NCBI RefSeq assembly: GCF_016469035.1
Contig: NZ_JAEHJZ010000049.1
Location: forward strand, 53,015-117,014
Direction: 5' to 3'
DNA: 64,000 nucleotides
DNA from: Gelidibacter salicanalis
Lineage (GTDB): Bacteria; Bacteroidota; Bacteroidia; Flavobacteriales; Flavobacteriaceae
The notes beneath the pieces were generated by a model. It had not been told where the DNA came from, made no database searches, and saw nothing but the letters and a program-made list of their open reading frames with translations. This document shows, piece by piece, positions 46,667 to 55,744 of the stretch. Both the position numbers and the translations under genes were made by a program. Positions within the stretch are counted from its first letter, which is position 1, and the number at the start of each line of letters is the position of its first letter.

Positions 46667-47874
46667 GATATATATATATTATAGGATTTGTTTTTTTCGC
46701 TTTCGCGGAAGTAAATGCACAAGATTTAGGGATCCTAATAGAAGAAGCGATCGGCAATAGTCCAGAGATTCAAAAGTTTGATTTCCAGTTTCAGATTGCT
46801 TCTGAAAAAGTAAATGAAGCTAATACATTGCCAAATACCGAATTTAATTTCGGTGTTATGGCCATCGCTCCGGAGATGGATAATCCTATGGAACGTTTTA
46901 AAGCTTCCGTAATGCAAATGTTGCCGTGGTTTGGAACCATATCCGCAAGGGAAAATTATGCGGCATCGATGGCTGATGCCCAATTTGTGGAAGTGACCAT
47001 CGCAAAACGAAAGCTTGCGCTTTCCGTTTCGCAATTCTATTATCTGCTCTATGATATTAGAGCCAAACAGGAAGTACTTGATAAAAATATAGCACTCTTG
47101 GAGACTTATGAACGTCTTGCTCTCACTTCCTTAGAAGTGGGCAAGGCATCAGCAGTAGACGTCTTGAGGTTACAAATTAGGCAGAACGAGCTACAACAGG
47201 AGGTAGAGGTTTTAACTCAGCAAAACAAAGGGATACAGGCAGCAATGAATAGTTTAATGAACCGCCAGTATGATAAAGAAGTCTCAGTAGTTTCCGCTCT
47301 GGAAATTCCTGAAGACGATAATTTTTATAGCTACGAGAGCCTATCTGTAAATCCTGAGTTGCTCAAATATGACAAACTTTATGAGTCTATTGAACAATCT
47401 GAGTTGTTAAACCAAAAAGAAAGTGGTCCGATGGTAGGTTTTGGAGTGGAGTATATTAATCTAGAAAATAGCCCAATGATCACCAGTTCTTTTAAAGATA
47501 TGGTGATGCCTATGCTATCGGTGTCAATACCAATTTTCAATACTAAATATAAATCCCAGACCAAACAAAATGAACTGCGAAAACAGGAAATTCAATCCCA
47601 AAAAGATGAACGCCTGAATGTGCTAAAAGCTGATTTATCAAAAGCCATTTCTCAACGTAATCAGTCGCGAATTAAATTCAACACACAAGAGCAAAACCTG
47701 AAACAAGCTGAAGATGCCGAAGAAATTCTTATCAAAAACTATGAGACGGGCACTATTAATTTTAATGACGTCTTAGATATTCAGGAATTACAGTTAAAAT
47801 TTCAAATGGCACAAATTGAGACCATAAAACTTTATTATGTTCAGTCCGCTCTGATTAATTATTTAACGAATTAA
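46663..47874 (+). CDS. TolC-like outer-membrane factor of the Cus pump
   Basis: 403 aa with a signal (IIGFVFFAFAEVNAQ) and two long coiled-coil repeats of the OEP family: SVSQFYYLLYDIRAKQEVLD, GKASAVDVLRLQIRQNELQQ, and ETGTINFNDVLDIQELQLK. It forms the outer-membrane channel. Its ATG overlaps the CusA stop by 4 bp (ATGA), so the two are coupled. About 400 aa is short for CusC-type proteins (about 450-460) but common in flavobacterial metal pumps. Confidence 0.92.
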   Translation: MRYIYIIGFVFFAFAEVNAQDLGILIEEAIGNSPEIQKFDFQFQIASEKVNEANTLPNTEFNFGVMAIAPEMDNPMERFKASVMQMLPWFGTISARENYAASMADAQFVEVTIAKRKLALSVSQFYYLLYDIRAKQEVLDKNIALLETYERLALTSLEVGKASAVDVLRLQIRQNELQQEVEVLTQQNKGIQAAMNSLMNRQYDKEVSVVSALEIPEDDNFYSYESLSVNPELLKYDKLYESIEQSELLNQKESGPMVGFGVEYINLENSPMITSSFKDMVMPMLSVSIPIFNTKYKSQTKQNELRKQEIQSQKDERLNVLKADLSKAISQRNQSRIKFNTQEQNLKQAEDAEEILIKNYETGTINFNDVLDIQELQLKFQMAQIETIKLYYVQSALINYLTN

Positions 47875-47935
47875 AATTATAACGTTCTGAGTCAACATCT
47901 TAGAGAGAATAATGGTAACTATATAAAAAAATAAA

Positions 47936-50362
47936 ATGAAAAATATTAAATATTTCTTAGTCCTTTTATCAATCCCGTTTCATGCTGTTTTTGCTCAGTC
48001 AGAGGAAGGCAATGTCGATAATTTACCGGTTCACGAATATACCTTAACGCTCAAGGAAGAAATGGTTAACAAAGCGGGTAAGGAAGTAATGGGGATGACC
48101 GTAAACGGCACGATTCCTGGCCCAACACTCGAATTTACCGAAGGCGAGTATGCGGTCATTTACGTGAAAAACGAAATGAGCGTTGAAACTTCGGTGCATT
48201 GGCACGGAATTCTTTTACCGAATTTTCACGATGGTGTTCCTTATTTAACAACGCCACCCATAAAGCCCGGAACTACTTTTAAATATGAGTTTGCAATCAA
48301 ACAAAATGGTACCTATTGGTATCACTCGCACACCATGCTACAGGAACAAAGCGGTGTTTTTGGCTCAATTGTCATCCATCCAAAAGAAGAAACCTTGGAC
48401 TATGATAAAGATCTAGTGTTGATGCTGTCCGATTGGACAAATGAAAAACCAATGAATGTGCTACGAAATCTTAAGCGTGGTAATGAGTGGTACCAAATGA
48501 AGAAAGGTACCTCTACACCGTTAAATCAAGTGATTGCACGAGGTGCTTTTGGCGCACAATTGGATTTCTGGCGCCAACGAATGGGAGGTGCGGACATTGC
48601 AGATATTTATTATCCTGCTTTTTTGGTCAACGGTAAGGAGGTTGCGGAATATCCCGAATTTCAACCAGGCGAAAAAATACGGTTACGGATTATCAACGGT
48701 GCTGCCTCTTCACAGTTTTGGATGACCTTTGGTGGGCAAGCACCAACCATGGTTTCGGCTGACGGTAAGGACATTGTTCCTATAGAACACAGCAAAACCT
48801 TTATCGCCATTGCAGAAACCTACGATTTTATAATAACAGTTCCCGAAGATGGTAAAATTGAATTCCGATCAATGGCGCAAGATGGTTCTGGTACTGCCTT
48901 GGCCTACATCGGTAATGGTAAAATTTTGCCTGCGGAAATTGTGCCGAAACCTGACAAAATCCAAATGATGCAGGAAATGGCCAAAATGAAAATGAAAATG
49001 GGTGCGCATGCGCTTAAATTTCAACCGGGTAAAGACGAACGTTTTGAGATGAAAGAGGAATATGGAATGCAGATGGATGATATGAAAGGGATGGATGGTC
49101 ATATGAAAATGGACGATATGAAAGGGATGGATGGTCATATGAAAATGGATGATATGAAAGGGATGGATGGTCATATGAAGATGGATTCTACAATGGTACA
49201 TATGGATCATTCTAAAATGGAAAACAGTAAGATGAACCCGCCTGCCCAACACGCAGGAATGGAGGAACCTGCAAAGTCTAAAACGATGGATATGGATGGG
49301 AAGGATTCCAACGATATGAAGGGTATGGACGTGCATGCCGGCGAGGCAGGTATGTTTTCAGAATACAACTATGATTATTTGAAATCCCCTGAAAAAACAA
49401 CCTATGCGCCAGATACACCCGTAAATGAAATTTTATTGAACCTCACCGGGAATATGAACCGCTATATATGGAGTATGAATGGTGTTCCGTTGTCTGAAAC
49501 TGATAAGATAAAAATAAAGGGAAACCAAGTCACAAGAATTACTCTAAATAACCTTACAATGATGCACCATCCTATGCATTTACACGGTCACTTTTTTAGA
49601 GTTATTAATAAAAATGGGGAATACTCGCCTTTAAAACATACCGTAAATGTTCCGCCAATGGAAGAAATAACTATCGAGTTTTATGGGGATGAATATGGAG
49701 ATTGGTTTTTCCATTGTCATATTTTATACCATATGATGGGTGGTATGGCTAGAGTAATGAGCTATGATACGCCTAGAGATGTTAGAATGGAAGCATATCC
49801 TGTTTCGAAATTAATTAAAGAAACAGACCTATGGTATTCCTGGGGAATGGCTGATGTAGCTTCACATATGGCGGAATTCAATTTTGTGACATCCAATATC
49901 CGAAATCAGTTCAATGTGATCGCAGAATATGGCTGGAATGAAAATATTGAGGTAGAAGTAACCTATGAACGCTATCTGCACGATTATCTACGTGTTTTTG
50001 GTGGTGTGAATATGGAAAATGAAGGAGAGGATAGTCTTGATGAAATTAGTACAACCGCTATAGCGGGAGTTAGATATTTAACACCCTATCTATTTAATTT
50101 GGATGTCCGTATGGACAGTAAACTACGTCCACAAATTAGTTTGAGTCGTGCAATAACTATTTTTCCAAGAACTGTTGTTTTTGGAGTATACGAGTATCAA
50201 GCAGACTTTGGATGGGTGGACGAGTTACCACAAGGCATTAATTTTAAGGAGGAAGTCACTTGGAATGCCGGGATTGAGTATTTCTTGTCTAGAAATTTTT
50301 CAATTGTGGGTAGTTATGACAACCGTTTTGGAGCAGGTGGAGGGCTATCAGTAAGATTTTAA
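47936..50362 (+). CDS. Multicopper oxidase (CopA-like) with fused C-terminal barrel-like domain, copy 1
   Basis: 808 aa. Sec signal MKNIKYFLVLLSIPFHAVFA, no twin-arginine. Cupredoxin copper ligands: HWHGILLP (H88, H90), WYHSHT (H130, H132), HPMHLHGHFF and HCHILYHMMGGM (593-604). A Met-rich insert with three 12-residue repeats spans about 380-415. After residue about 620 come 190 residues with alternating strand pattern (VIAEYGWNENIEVEVTYERY, IAGVRYLTPYLFNLD) and a final GGLSVRF, like CopB/PcoB outer-membrane barrels. Likely oxidises Cu+ in the periplasm while tethered to the outer membrane. Confidence 0.9.
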   Translation: MKNIKYFLVLLSIPFHAVFAQSEEGNVDNLPVHEYTLTLKEEMVNKAGKEVMGMTVNGTIPGPTLEFTEGEYAVIYVKNEMSVETSVHWHGILLPNFHDGVPYLTTPPIKPGTTFKYEFAIKQNGTYWYHSHTMLQEQSGVFGSIVIHPKEETLDYDKDLVLMLSDWTNEKPMNVLRNLKRGNEWYQMKKGTSTPLNQVIARGAFGAQLDFWRQRMGGADIADIYYPAFLVNGKEVAEYPEFQPGEKIRLRIINGAASSQFWMTFGGQAPTMVSADGKDIVPIEHSKTFIAIAETYDFIITVPEDGKIEFRSMAQDGSGTALAYIGNGKILPAEIVPKPDKIQMMQEMAKMKMKMGAHALKFQPGKDERFEMKEEYGMQMDDMKGMDGHMKMDDMKGMDGHMKMDDMKGMDGHMKMDSTMVHMDHSKMENSKMNPPAQHAGMEEPAKSKTMDMDGKDSNDMKGMDVHAGEAGMFSEYNYDYLKSPEKTTYAPDTPVNEILLNLTGNMNRYIWSMNGVPLSETDKIKIKGNQVTRITLNNLTMMHHPMHLHGHFFRVINKNGEYSPLKHTVNVPPMEEITIEFYGDEYGDWFFHCHILYHMMGGMARVMSYDTPRDVRMEAYPVSKLIKETDLWYSWGMADVASHMAEFNFVTSNIRNQFNVIAEYGWNENIEVEVTYERYLHDYLRVFGGVNMENEGEDSLDEISTTAIAGVRYLTPYLFNLDVRMDSKLRPQISLSRAITIFPRTVVFGVYEYQADFGWVDELPQGINFKEEVTWNAGIEYFLSRNFSIVGSYDNRFGAGGGLSVRF
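49073..49180 (+). repeat. Three 36-bp tandem repeats within the multicopper oxidase gene
   Basis: Three nearly identical 36-bp units (49073-49108, 49109-49144, 49145-49180) encode MDDMKGMDGHMK three times, with single-base changes only (gat/gac, aaa/aag). In-frame repeats can expand or contract by slippage and so vary the number of Met/His copper sites. Confidence 0.95.
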
Positions 50363-50381
50363 TAATTAAAAAAATACAGCT

Positions 50382-50561
50382 ATGGACTATAAATGGGATT
50401 TTTTAATCGTTTTTGGTGTTATAATACTAGGCATTTTTATCTATGCAGGAAGAAAGAAAATAAAGAGTACCATGAGTTCAAAGGCTTTGGATCTATTGAA
50501 TGAAAGGTACGCAAAAGGTGAAATAACCAAAGAAGAGTATAAGAAATTAAGCAAAGCATAA
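50382..50561 (+). CDS. SHOCT-domain membrane mini-protein (copy 4)
   Basis: 59 aa, MDYKWDFLIVFGVIILGIFI then GRKKIKS and LDLLNERYAKGEITKEEYKK. Same plan as the three minus-strand SHOCT proteins: one membrane helix and a SHOCT tail. It lies 19 bp after the multicopper oxidase and is probably co-transcribed; a small size kept it easy to overlook. Confidence 0.75.
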   Translation: MDYKWDFLIVFGVIILGIFIYAGRKKIKSTMSSKALDLLNERYAKGEITKEEYKKLSKA

Positions 50562-50708
50562 ACTCAAATAAATAAGGGTAAGAAGCAATGCAGAAGTTTG
50601 AAAGACATATAACTTGTATAAGAAGATTATTAAGTTTTATAAACAGCTATATCAATAAAGGAAACAATGAATTTAAATCAAATATTAACAATTAAAATCA
50701 ATAACAAA

Positions 50709-51341
50709 ATGAGCAAATTAAAATCAACATTAGGTATCGTTGCAATTGCATTTATAACCTTAACGACAGTGTCTTGTAAAGACGGCAAAAAGGAACAAAA
50801 TACCGTAGATGGAGACCATTCTGAAATGAGTGCAGATGAAGATCATTCAAAAATGAATCACGAGAACAGTGATGGTCATAGCGATGGCGATAGAAAAGAA
50901 ATGGCAATGAGTGGAGACGGCGATTCAGAATTGATATTGAAAGACTACTTCAACCTTAAAGATGCCTTGGTTGCAGATGATAATGCCAAAGCCAAAGAAC
51001 TAGGGGCAACTCTTGTGACAAGTTTAGGAAATCTTGATATTTTATCTAATTTTTCGGATACTCAAAAATCTGAATTAAAGGATATAATTGAAGACGCTGT
51101 AGAACATGCAGAACATATTTCTGAGAGCGACATAGACCATCAGCGAGAGCATTTTAAAATATTGAGCAAGGATGTAACTGATATGGTTGCCATTACAGGA
51201 TCTGAAAGCACCTTATACCAACAGTTTTGTCCAATGTATGATGGGGGTAGTGCTTGGTTAAGTATGAGCAAGGACATTAAAAATCCTTATTACGGAAGTA
51301 AAATGTTGGATTGCGGTAGGGTACAAAATGAGATAAATTAA
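50709..51341 (+). CDS. DUF3347 lipoprotein (copy 1)
   Basis: 210 aa from ATG 50709 (14 codons after another in-frame ATG). Lipoprotein signal [14 protein letters not shown], a His/Asp/Met-rich linker ([19 protein letters not shown]), then DUF3347: [40 protein letters not shown], and [20 protein letters not shown] ending [12 protein letters not shown]. The same domain occurs three more times in the window, including inside CusB. The H/C/M set suggests copper binding; activity unknown. Confidence 0.85.
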   Translation: MSKLKSTLGIVAIAFITLTTVSCKDGKKEQNTVDGDHSEMSADEDHSKMNHENSDGHSDGDRKEMAMSGDGDSELILKDYFNLKDALVADDNAKAKELGATLVTSLGNLDILSNFSDTQKSELKDIIEDAVEHAEHISESDIDHQREHFKILSKDVTDMVAITGSESTLYQQFCPMYDGGSAWLSMSKDIKNPYYGSKMLDCGRVQNEIN

Positions 51342-51362
51342 AAAAGGACATAAGACTGATAG

Positions 51363-51399
51363 ACGTAAGACTAAAATAATTATTCCAAAAGTCTTACGT
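51363..51399 (+). repeat. Perfect 10-bp inverted repeat between DUF3347 and haem-binding genes
   Basis: ACGTAAGACT (51363-51372) and AGTCTTACGT (51390-51399) pair perfectly with a 17-base A/T-rich loop. It lies 22 bases after the DUF3347 stop and about 33 bases before the next start. Further partial copies (ATAAGACTGATAGACG, AACGTCTTAGG) flank it. No U-run follows. Possible terminator, mRNA stabiliser or small mobile repeat. Confidence 0.5.
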
Positions 51400-51431
51400 A
51401 TTAGTTCCTAACGTCTTAGGTGAAATTTATT

Positions 51432-51884
51432 ATGAAAATTATAAAAATTATAGCCTTGGTTTTATTGGTAGCGTTTGTGGGAATTCAATTTATTCCCACG
51501 ACACGCAATCAAAGTGATACTGTCCCGTCAACTGATTTTATGCTGGTCAATAATGTTCCAGAAACTATCCAAAAAAAGTTACAGATATCCTGCTATGATT
51601 GCCACAGTAATAATACCCAATACCCTTGGTATAATAAAATTCAACCCGCTGCTTGGATTTTGGAAGATCATATCAAGGAAGGGAAAGCTGAACTTAATTT
51701 CAACGAATGGGATTCGCTTTCAAGCCGAAGAAAATCAAGTAAACTTCGATCAATTATCAAACAGATAGAAAGTGGAGAAATGCCCTTGGACTCTTACACT
51801 TTGATTCATACAGATGCAAAGTTTTCAGAAACCGAAGCAGAAGAAGTGATCAATTTTATTACACAATTAAAAGATAGTTTATAA
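51432..51884 (+). CDS. Haem-binding domain protein (Haem_bd type)
   Basis: 150 aa from ATG 51432 (a GTG at 51420 would add four codons). N-terminal membrane anchor IIALVLLVAFVGIQFIP, then the signature SCYDCHSNNTQYPWYNKIQP (CxxCH haem-c motif with the family's SNxTxYPWY context) and NEWDSLSSRRKSSKL, ending with an EAEEVINFI helix. Periplasmic c-type cytochrome-like protein, probably an electron acceptor for the copper oxidation system nearby. Confidence 0.9.
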   Translation: MKIIKIIALVLLVAFVGIQFIPTTRNQSDTVPSTDFMLVNNVPETIQKKLQISCYDCHSNNTQYPWYNKIQPAAWILEDHIKEGKAELNFNEWDSLSSRRKSSKLRSIIKQIESGEMPLDSYTLIHTDAKFSETEAEEVINFITQLKDSL

Positions 51885-51900
51885 TTAAAATTTAGAAAAA

Positions 51901-52461
51901 ATGAAAAATTTAAAAATGAGTATTGTAGCAATACTATTGTTAGCCGTTTCTTTTACCAATGCACAGGAAAAGGAAAAAATGAACCACGATCACGGAGATA
52001 TGAAAATGGATCATAGTAAAATGACAACTATGAAAAGTGATGTAAAAGCAGAGGTAATTTTAAGTGATTACTTCAATTTGAAAGATGCTTTGGTGGGAGA
52101 TGACACCAAAAAAGCAGCCCAAGCGGGGTCAAAATTGGTAGCTTCTCTAAAAGCTTTCGATGCTGGCAGTTATTCAAAGGAAGAGAAAGAAGAACTTGCT
52201 GATATCATTGAAGATGCTATCGAACACGCGGAACATATTTCTGAGAGTGCAATAGACCATCAACGCGAACATTTTAAAACTTTAAGTAAGGATATAACAG
52301 ATTTGGTTGCCATTACGGGAACAAAAAGCACGCTTTACGAACAGTTTTGCCCAATGTATGATAAAGGCAGTGCGTGGTTAAGCACTAGCAACGAAGTGAA
52401 AAACCCGTATTATGGAAGCAAAATGCTTAAATGTGGAAAAGTTCAAAAAACTATTCAATAG
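51901..52461 (+). CDS. DUF3347 secreted protein (copy 2)
   Basis: 186 aa, Sec signal ([20 protein letters not shown] then AQE), linker [14 protein letters not shown], then DUF3347: [40 protein letters not shown] and [20 protein letters not shown] ending [14 protein letters not shown]. Very close to copy 1; only the signal differs (secreted rather than lipid-anchored). Confidence 0.87.
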   Translation: MKNLKMSIVAILLLAVSFTNAQEKEKMNHDHGDMKMDHSKMTTMKSDVKAEVILSDYFNLKDALVGDDTKKAAQAGSKLVASLKAFDAGSYSKEEKEELADIIEDAIEHAEHISESAIDHQREHFKTLSKDITDLVAITGTKSTLYEQFCPMYDKGSAWLSTSNEVKNPYYGSKMLKCGKVQKTIQ

Positions 52462-52715
52462 ATATTCCATTGTATAAAACCTTTTCGATGTTCTGGTTAT
52501 TAGTTAACAGAAGGTTGTAAAAGGATAAGGATATCTGAATAGTTATTAAGACCTGTCGTGGGAAGGAAAACAAGGTTGATCGTAATTGAAATCCTTCCCT
52601 TGTCAGGCACAATGAAATTTGATAAGAAAAATTAAGTCCTAATAAGAGAAGGGGAATCTGTTTTGTTGGTTTGATAGTAAAACTCTTTCTCTTAATTAGG
52701 CACAAATATAAGAGT
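52462..52715. other. Gap with imperfect inverted repeat
   Basis: No gene seen. CCTAATAAGAGAA (52638-52650) pairs with TTCTCTTAATTAGG (52687-52700) over a loop of about 36 bases with one bulge. This may be a terminator region for the copper-oxidase transcript, and the next promoter probably lies just before 52716. Confidence 0.35.
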
Positions 52716-52849
52716 ATGAAAGAATGTTGCAAACCCAGTATTGAAACCGAAAAAGAGAAAAGTGGCGTCAAGTATTTCTTGAATTATATAGTATAGATAT
52801 ACCAATCTTAATAGTTGGGAGTGCCTTGGTACTTCAATTATTTAGTTAA
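52716..52849 (+). pseudogene. Frameshifted MKECC-type small membrane protein
   Basis: From ATG 52716 the frame reads MKECCKPSIETEKEKSGVKY then FLNYIV and a stop. The adjacent frame continues with a typical membrane helix, DIPILIVGSALVLQLFS, and a stop at 52847. Joined, they give a 44-residue protein of the MKECC type (Cys pair, then helix) seen in Bacteroidetes. A one-base change seems to have broken it; a sequencing error is possible. It ends 14 bp before the potassium-channel gene. Confidence 0.45.
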
Positions 52850-52863
52850 GAGAATAGATTAAA

Positions 52864-53421
52864 ATGGCTAAAGTAAATAAAATAGGAACATCCGAAAACA
52901 CAGGGTTTTACGTGCAACTATTCAAAAAGGTATTACTTACTGCAAGTGTGGTCATTGGGTTATCGTTAAGTTATACACTCTGGGCTAGTGTGGATTCCGA
53001 AACTGTATTTCTGTCTCTTTTAATTGTTGGTTTGGCTTTAATTAAAACGTTTTTTATTGTCAGGCTCACTTTTATACAATTAAGTAAAATAATAGGCGAA
53101 AGTCATCAGCTTACACACGTGCTTACTTTATTTGGGGTGTTGATTGTTTTGATTGTCCTCTCGTTTTCAGCAGATTATCACGCATTATATATTTTGAGTT
53201 CAGAAAATTTTAAATCCACAACAGTACTCAACAGTTCATTTTCATTACAGTTTTTTGAGTTTCTATATTTCAGCATAATTACTTTTTCATCTGTTGGATT
53301 TGGAGATGTAGTACCATTAACTATCACAGGTAAACTTTTGGTAATGATGGAGATTTTTTTGAGCTTTTTGGTGCTGGTATTTGGTATTGCAAATATTAAT
53401 AGAATACACGTTGATAAATAA
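52864..53421 (+). CDS. Two-pore-domain-like potassium channel (Ion_trans_2)
   Basis: 185 aa, about four membrane helices. Pore loop and selectivity filter: FSIITFSSVGFGDVVPLTITG, with SVGFGD in place of the canonical TVGYGD, then a helix (LLVMMEIFLSFLVLVFGIA). No cytoplasmic ligand domain. It would pass K+, perhaps to rebalance membrane potential with copper efflux, though this context link is weak. Confidence 0.87.
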   Translation: MAKVNKIGTSENTGFYVQLFKKVLLTASVVIGLSLSYTLWASVDSETVFLSLLIVGLALIKTFFIVRLTFIQLSKIIGESHQLTHVLTLFGVLIVLIVLSFSADYHALYILSSENFKSTTVLNSSFSLQFFEFLYFSIITFSSVGFGDVVPLTITGKLLVMMEIFLSFLVLVFGIANINRIHVDK

Positions 53422-53441
53422 ACCCTTAAAAAAACAATCCT

Positions 53442-53924
53442 ATGAAAACACTAAAACTCACAATCTTTCTAACGCTCTTGACATTTGGATCAGTCCAAAT
53501 GTTTAGCCAAGTTGTAAATACAGAGACAGAAAAGAAGGCTGTCATCAAAATTATGGAAGCATATAAAGATGCCCTTCAAAACCTAACAACCGAAGGCACA
53601 TTTGAATTGTTTAGTGAAGATTCCAAGGTTTTTGAATCAGGAGGTGTCGAGGGGTCATATACACACTATATAGAACATCATTTGGGACCGGAATTGGGGC
53701 ATTTTAAAAGCTTCACATTTTCAGATTATGAAATTGAAGTAGAAGTAGATGCGCCTTATGCGTTTACTACGGAAACCTATATCTATACCATTGTACTCAA
53801 CCCTAATGAAAAGGGAGAAACAAGAACCATTAGTAAAAAAGGAGTGGCAACCTCTATTCTGAAAAAAAATGAAGGAAAATGGAAAATTATTAAAACGCAT
53901 TCTTCATCAAGAAATAAAAAATAG
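53442..53924 (+). CDS. Secreted NTF2/SnoaL-like (DUF4440-type) protein
   Basis: 160 aa with a Sec signal (IFLTLLTFGSVQMFSQ). The NTF2-like fold is suggested by KAVIKIMEAYKDALQNLTTE, FELFSEDSKVFESGG and EGKWKIIKTHSSSRNKK at the end. Similar genes sit by heavy-metal clusters in Bacteroidetes. Ligand or catalytic role unknown. 6 bp before the DUF2911 gene. Confidence 0.75.
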   Translation: MKTLKLTIFLTLLTFGSVQMFSQVVNTETEKKAVIKIMEAYKDALQNLTTEGTFELFSEDSKVFESGGVEGSYTHYIEHHLGPELGHFKSFTFSDYEIEVEVDAPYAFTTETYIYTIVLNPNEKGETRTISKKGVATSILKKNEGKWKIIKTHSSSRNKK

Positions 53925-53930
53925 AATTTT

Positions 53931-54518
53931 ATGAAAGCACATATCTCTTTTAGTATTTTGTTTGGTACACTTCTTTTAATGGCTTGTAATCAAGAAAAAA
54001 AAGAAACCAAAACGATTTTGGAAAACTCAAAAACAGAAACTACATCGCAGTCGCCAAAAAAACCATTAAGTCCACATACGTCAACGATGGTTATGATAGA
54101 CGATGCTCATATCCATATAGAATACTCATCCCCAGGAGTTCGCGACCGTATTGTTTTTGGCGGTTTACTTCCTTATGATGCTGTTTGGCAAGCTGGTGCA
54201 CATATGGCAACTTGGATAGAAACAAACAAAGATTTAAAAATGGATGGAAAAAAATTGAAAGCAGGAAAATATGGTTTTTTTGTAATTCCCAATAAGGAAG
54301 AATGGACGATTATTTTCAACACGAATTGGGACCAACACGGAAAAGACGAATATGACGAAAAAGAAGACGTGTTACGATTTAAAGTAATTCCAAAAATTTC
54401 CGAGGATATTCAGGAGCATCTAGAATATAAAATAACCAAGACCAGCAATACATCAGGCAATATTAGTATGAGTTGGGAAAAGGTTGCCATTGATTTCCCA
54501 TTTGAAGTAACGAACTAA
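53931..54518 (+). CDS. DUF2911 lipoprotein
   Basis: 195 aa. Lipoprotein signal FGTLLLMACNQ, then the DUF2911 pattern: IHIEYSSPGVRDRIVFGGLL, YDAVWQAGAHMATWIETNKD, LKAGKYGFFVIPNKEEWTII and NWDQHGK. These secreted proteins occur in Bacteroidetes; function unknown. The ATG of the PepSY gene overlaps its stop (TAATG). Confidence 0.85.
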   Translation: MKAHISFSILFGTLLLMACNQEKKETKTILENSKTETTSQSPKKPLSPHTSTMVMIDDAHIHIEYSSPGVRDRIVFGGLLPYDAVWQAGAHMATWIETNKDLKMDGKKLKAGKYGFFVIPNKEEWTIIFNTNWDQHGKDEYDEKEDVLRFKVIPKISEDIQEHLEYKITKTSNTSGNISMSWEKVAIDFPFEVTN

Positions 54519-55249
54519 TGTTTAAAAGAAAGACGGCGTTAAAAATTAGAAAAGCACACCGCTATCTGGGGCTCTTTTTGGGCATACAATTTCTGATGTG
54601 GACCATTAGCGGAATGTACTTTAGTTGGACGGATATTGATGAAATCCACGGCGACCAATTTAAGAAAGAACAACCTGAACAGACTTTTTTCAACAACTTA
54701 ATGGGGACTGCTCAACTTGAAACTTTGCAGCCCATTAAAACTTTGGAATTATTGGAAATAGCTAAAGAGCCTTATTACTGGATAAACGAGACTACACTTT
54801 ACAACGCCAAAACGGGAGATAAAAAAAATGGTATTACTATAGATGAAGCACAACAGGTAGCTAAAAGATATATGCTTTCAGACCTCAAAATATCTGGTAT
54901 TGAACTGATTGATGTAGTTGGAGACCATCACGAATATCGTGGCCGTCCACTTCCGGCCTATGAGATTTCGTATGAGACACCACAAAATTTAAAGGCTTAT
55001 GTAGCTGTTGAAAATGGTGTGTTTCAAACTGTAAGGCATAGGGATTGGCGTTGGTTCGATTTTTTGTGGATGACCCACACAATGGATTATGGAGGTCGGG
55101 ATAATTTTAACACAATAGTATTGCGAGCGTTTTCACTATTGGGCTTAATTACGGTATTAAGTGGTTTTTTACTTTGGTATACATCATCGCCTACAATTAG
55201 AAAAATAATTAAAAAGAAACGAAAACAAGTAACACTAAAATCAACATAA
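54518..55249 (+). CDS. PepSY-domain membrane protein
   Basis: 243 aa with an N-terminal membrane segment (LGLFLGIQFLMWTISGMYFS) and a C-terminal one (FSLLGLITVLSGFLLWY), flanking a periplasmic PepSY part (ITIDEAQQVAKRYMLSDLKI, AYVAVENGVFQTVRHRDWRW). It resembles PepSY_TM proteins tied to iron or copper uptake and sensing. It is coupled to the DUF2911 gene and followed 1 bp later by the DUF305 gene. Confidence 0.82.
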   Translation: MFKRKTALKIRKAHRYLGLFLGIQFLMWTISGMYFSWTDIDEIHGDQFKKEQPEQTFFNNLMGTAQLETLQPIKTLELLEIAKEPYYWINETTLYNAKTGDKKNGITIDEAQQVAKRYMLSDLKISGIELIDVVGDHHEYRGRPLPAYEISYETPQNLKAYVAVENGVFQTVRHRDWRWFDFLWMTHTMDYGGRDNFNTIVLRAFSLLGLITVLSGFLLWYTSSPTIRKIIKKKRKQVTLKST

Positions 55250-55250
55250 A

Positions 55251-55733
55251 ATGGAAAATTCGCATCAAAATTCGAAGAAAAATAACTACACAAAATTTGT
55301 AGGAATGCTCGCAGCATCTTTTGTAGCAATGTACATTACCATGTACCTAAATACGTATCAACTAGATCACGTCTATTTTAGTCTTACTCGTTTTTATATG
55401 AGTTGCTTAGGTATCGCTGCAATGGCCATAATAATGTTTGTGGCTATGCGTAACATGTACCAAAACAAAAAGAAGAATATAGCAATTGTTTTGGGGAGCA
55501 TTATTCTTTTTGGCGGGGCCTATGGCCTTGTGAGAGCCCAAGCTCCAATTATTGGAGATGTCCTTTGGATGAAAGCTATGATTCCACATCACTCCATTGC
55601 TATTTTAACGAGTGAAAGAGCAGCTATTAAAGATCCGGAAGTTAAAAAACTGGCGAATGATATTATAAAAGCTCAAAGAAAGGAAATTGAAGAAATGAAA
55701 GCCATGATCAAGCGATTAGAGAATAATAAATAA
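55251..55733 (+). CDS. DUF305 four-helix membrane protein
   Basis: 160 aa. Three hydrophobic segments and a C-terminal DUF305 region: WMKAMIPHHSIAILTSERAA with the HH pair, then DIIKAQRKEIEEMKAMIKRL. DUF305 proteins of the metal-resistance type bind copper or silver by His and Met. It immediately precedes the CusB gene (11 bp). Confidence 0.85.
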   Translation: MENSHQNSKKNNYTKFVGMLAASFVAMYITMYLNTYQLDHVYFSLTRFYMSCLGIAAMAIIMFVAMRNMYQNKKKNIAIVLGSIILFGGAYGLVRAQAPIIGDVLWMKAMIPHHSIAILTSERAAIKDPEVKKLANDIIKAQRKEIEEMKAMIKRLENNK

Positions 55734-55744
55734 AAATATAAATA

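Noticed and set aside
52451-52771. 106-codon minus-strand ORF behind DUF3347 copy 2
   Set aside because: Low-complexity, leucine/serine-rich, unlike any family, and overlaps the inverted repeat and the relic mini-protein; most likely chance.
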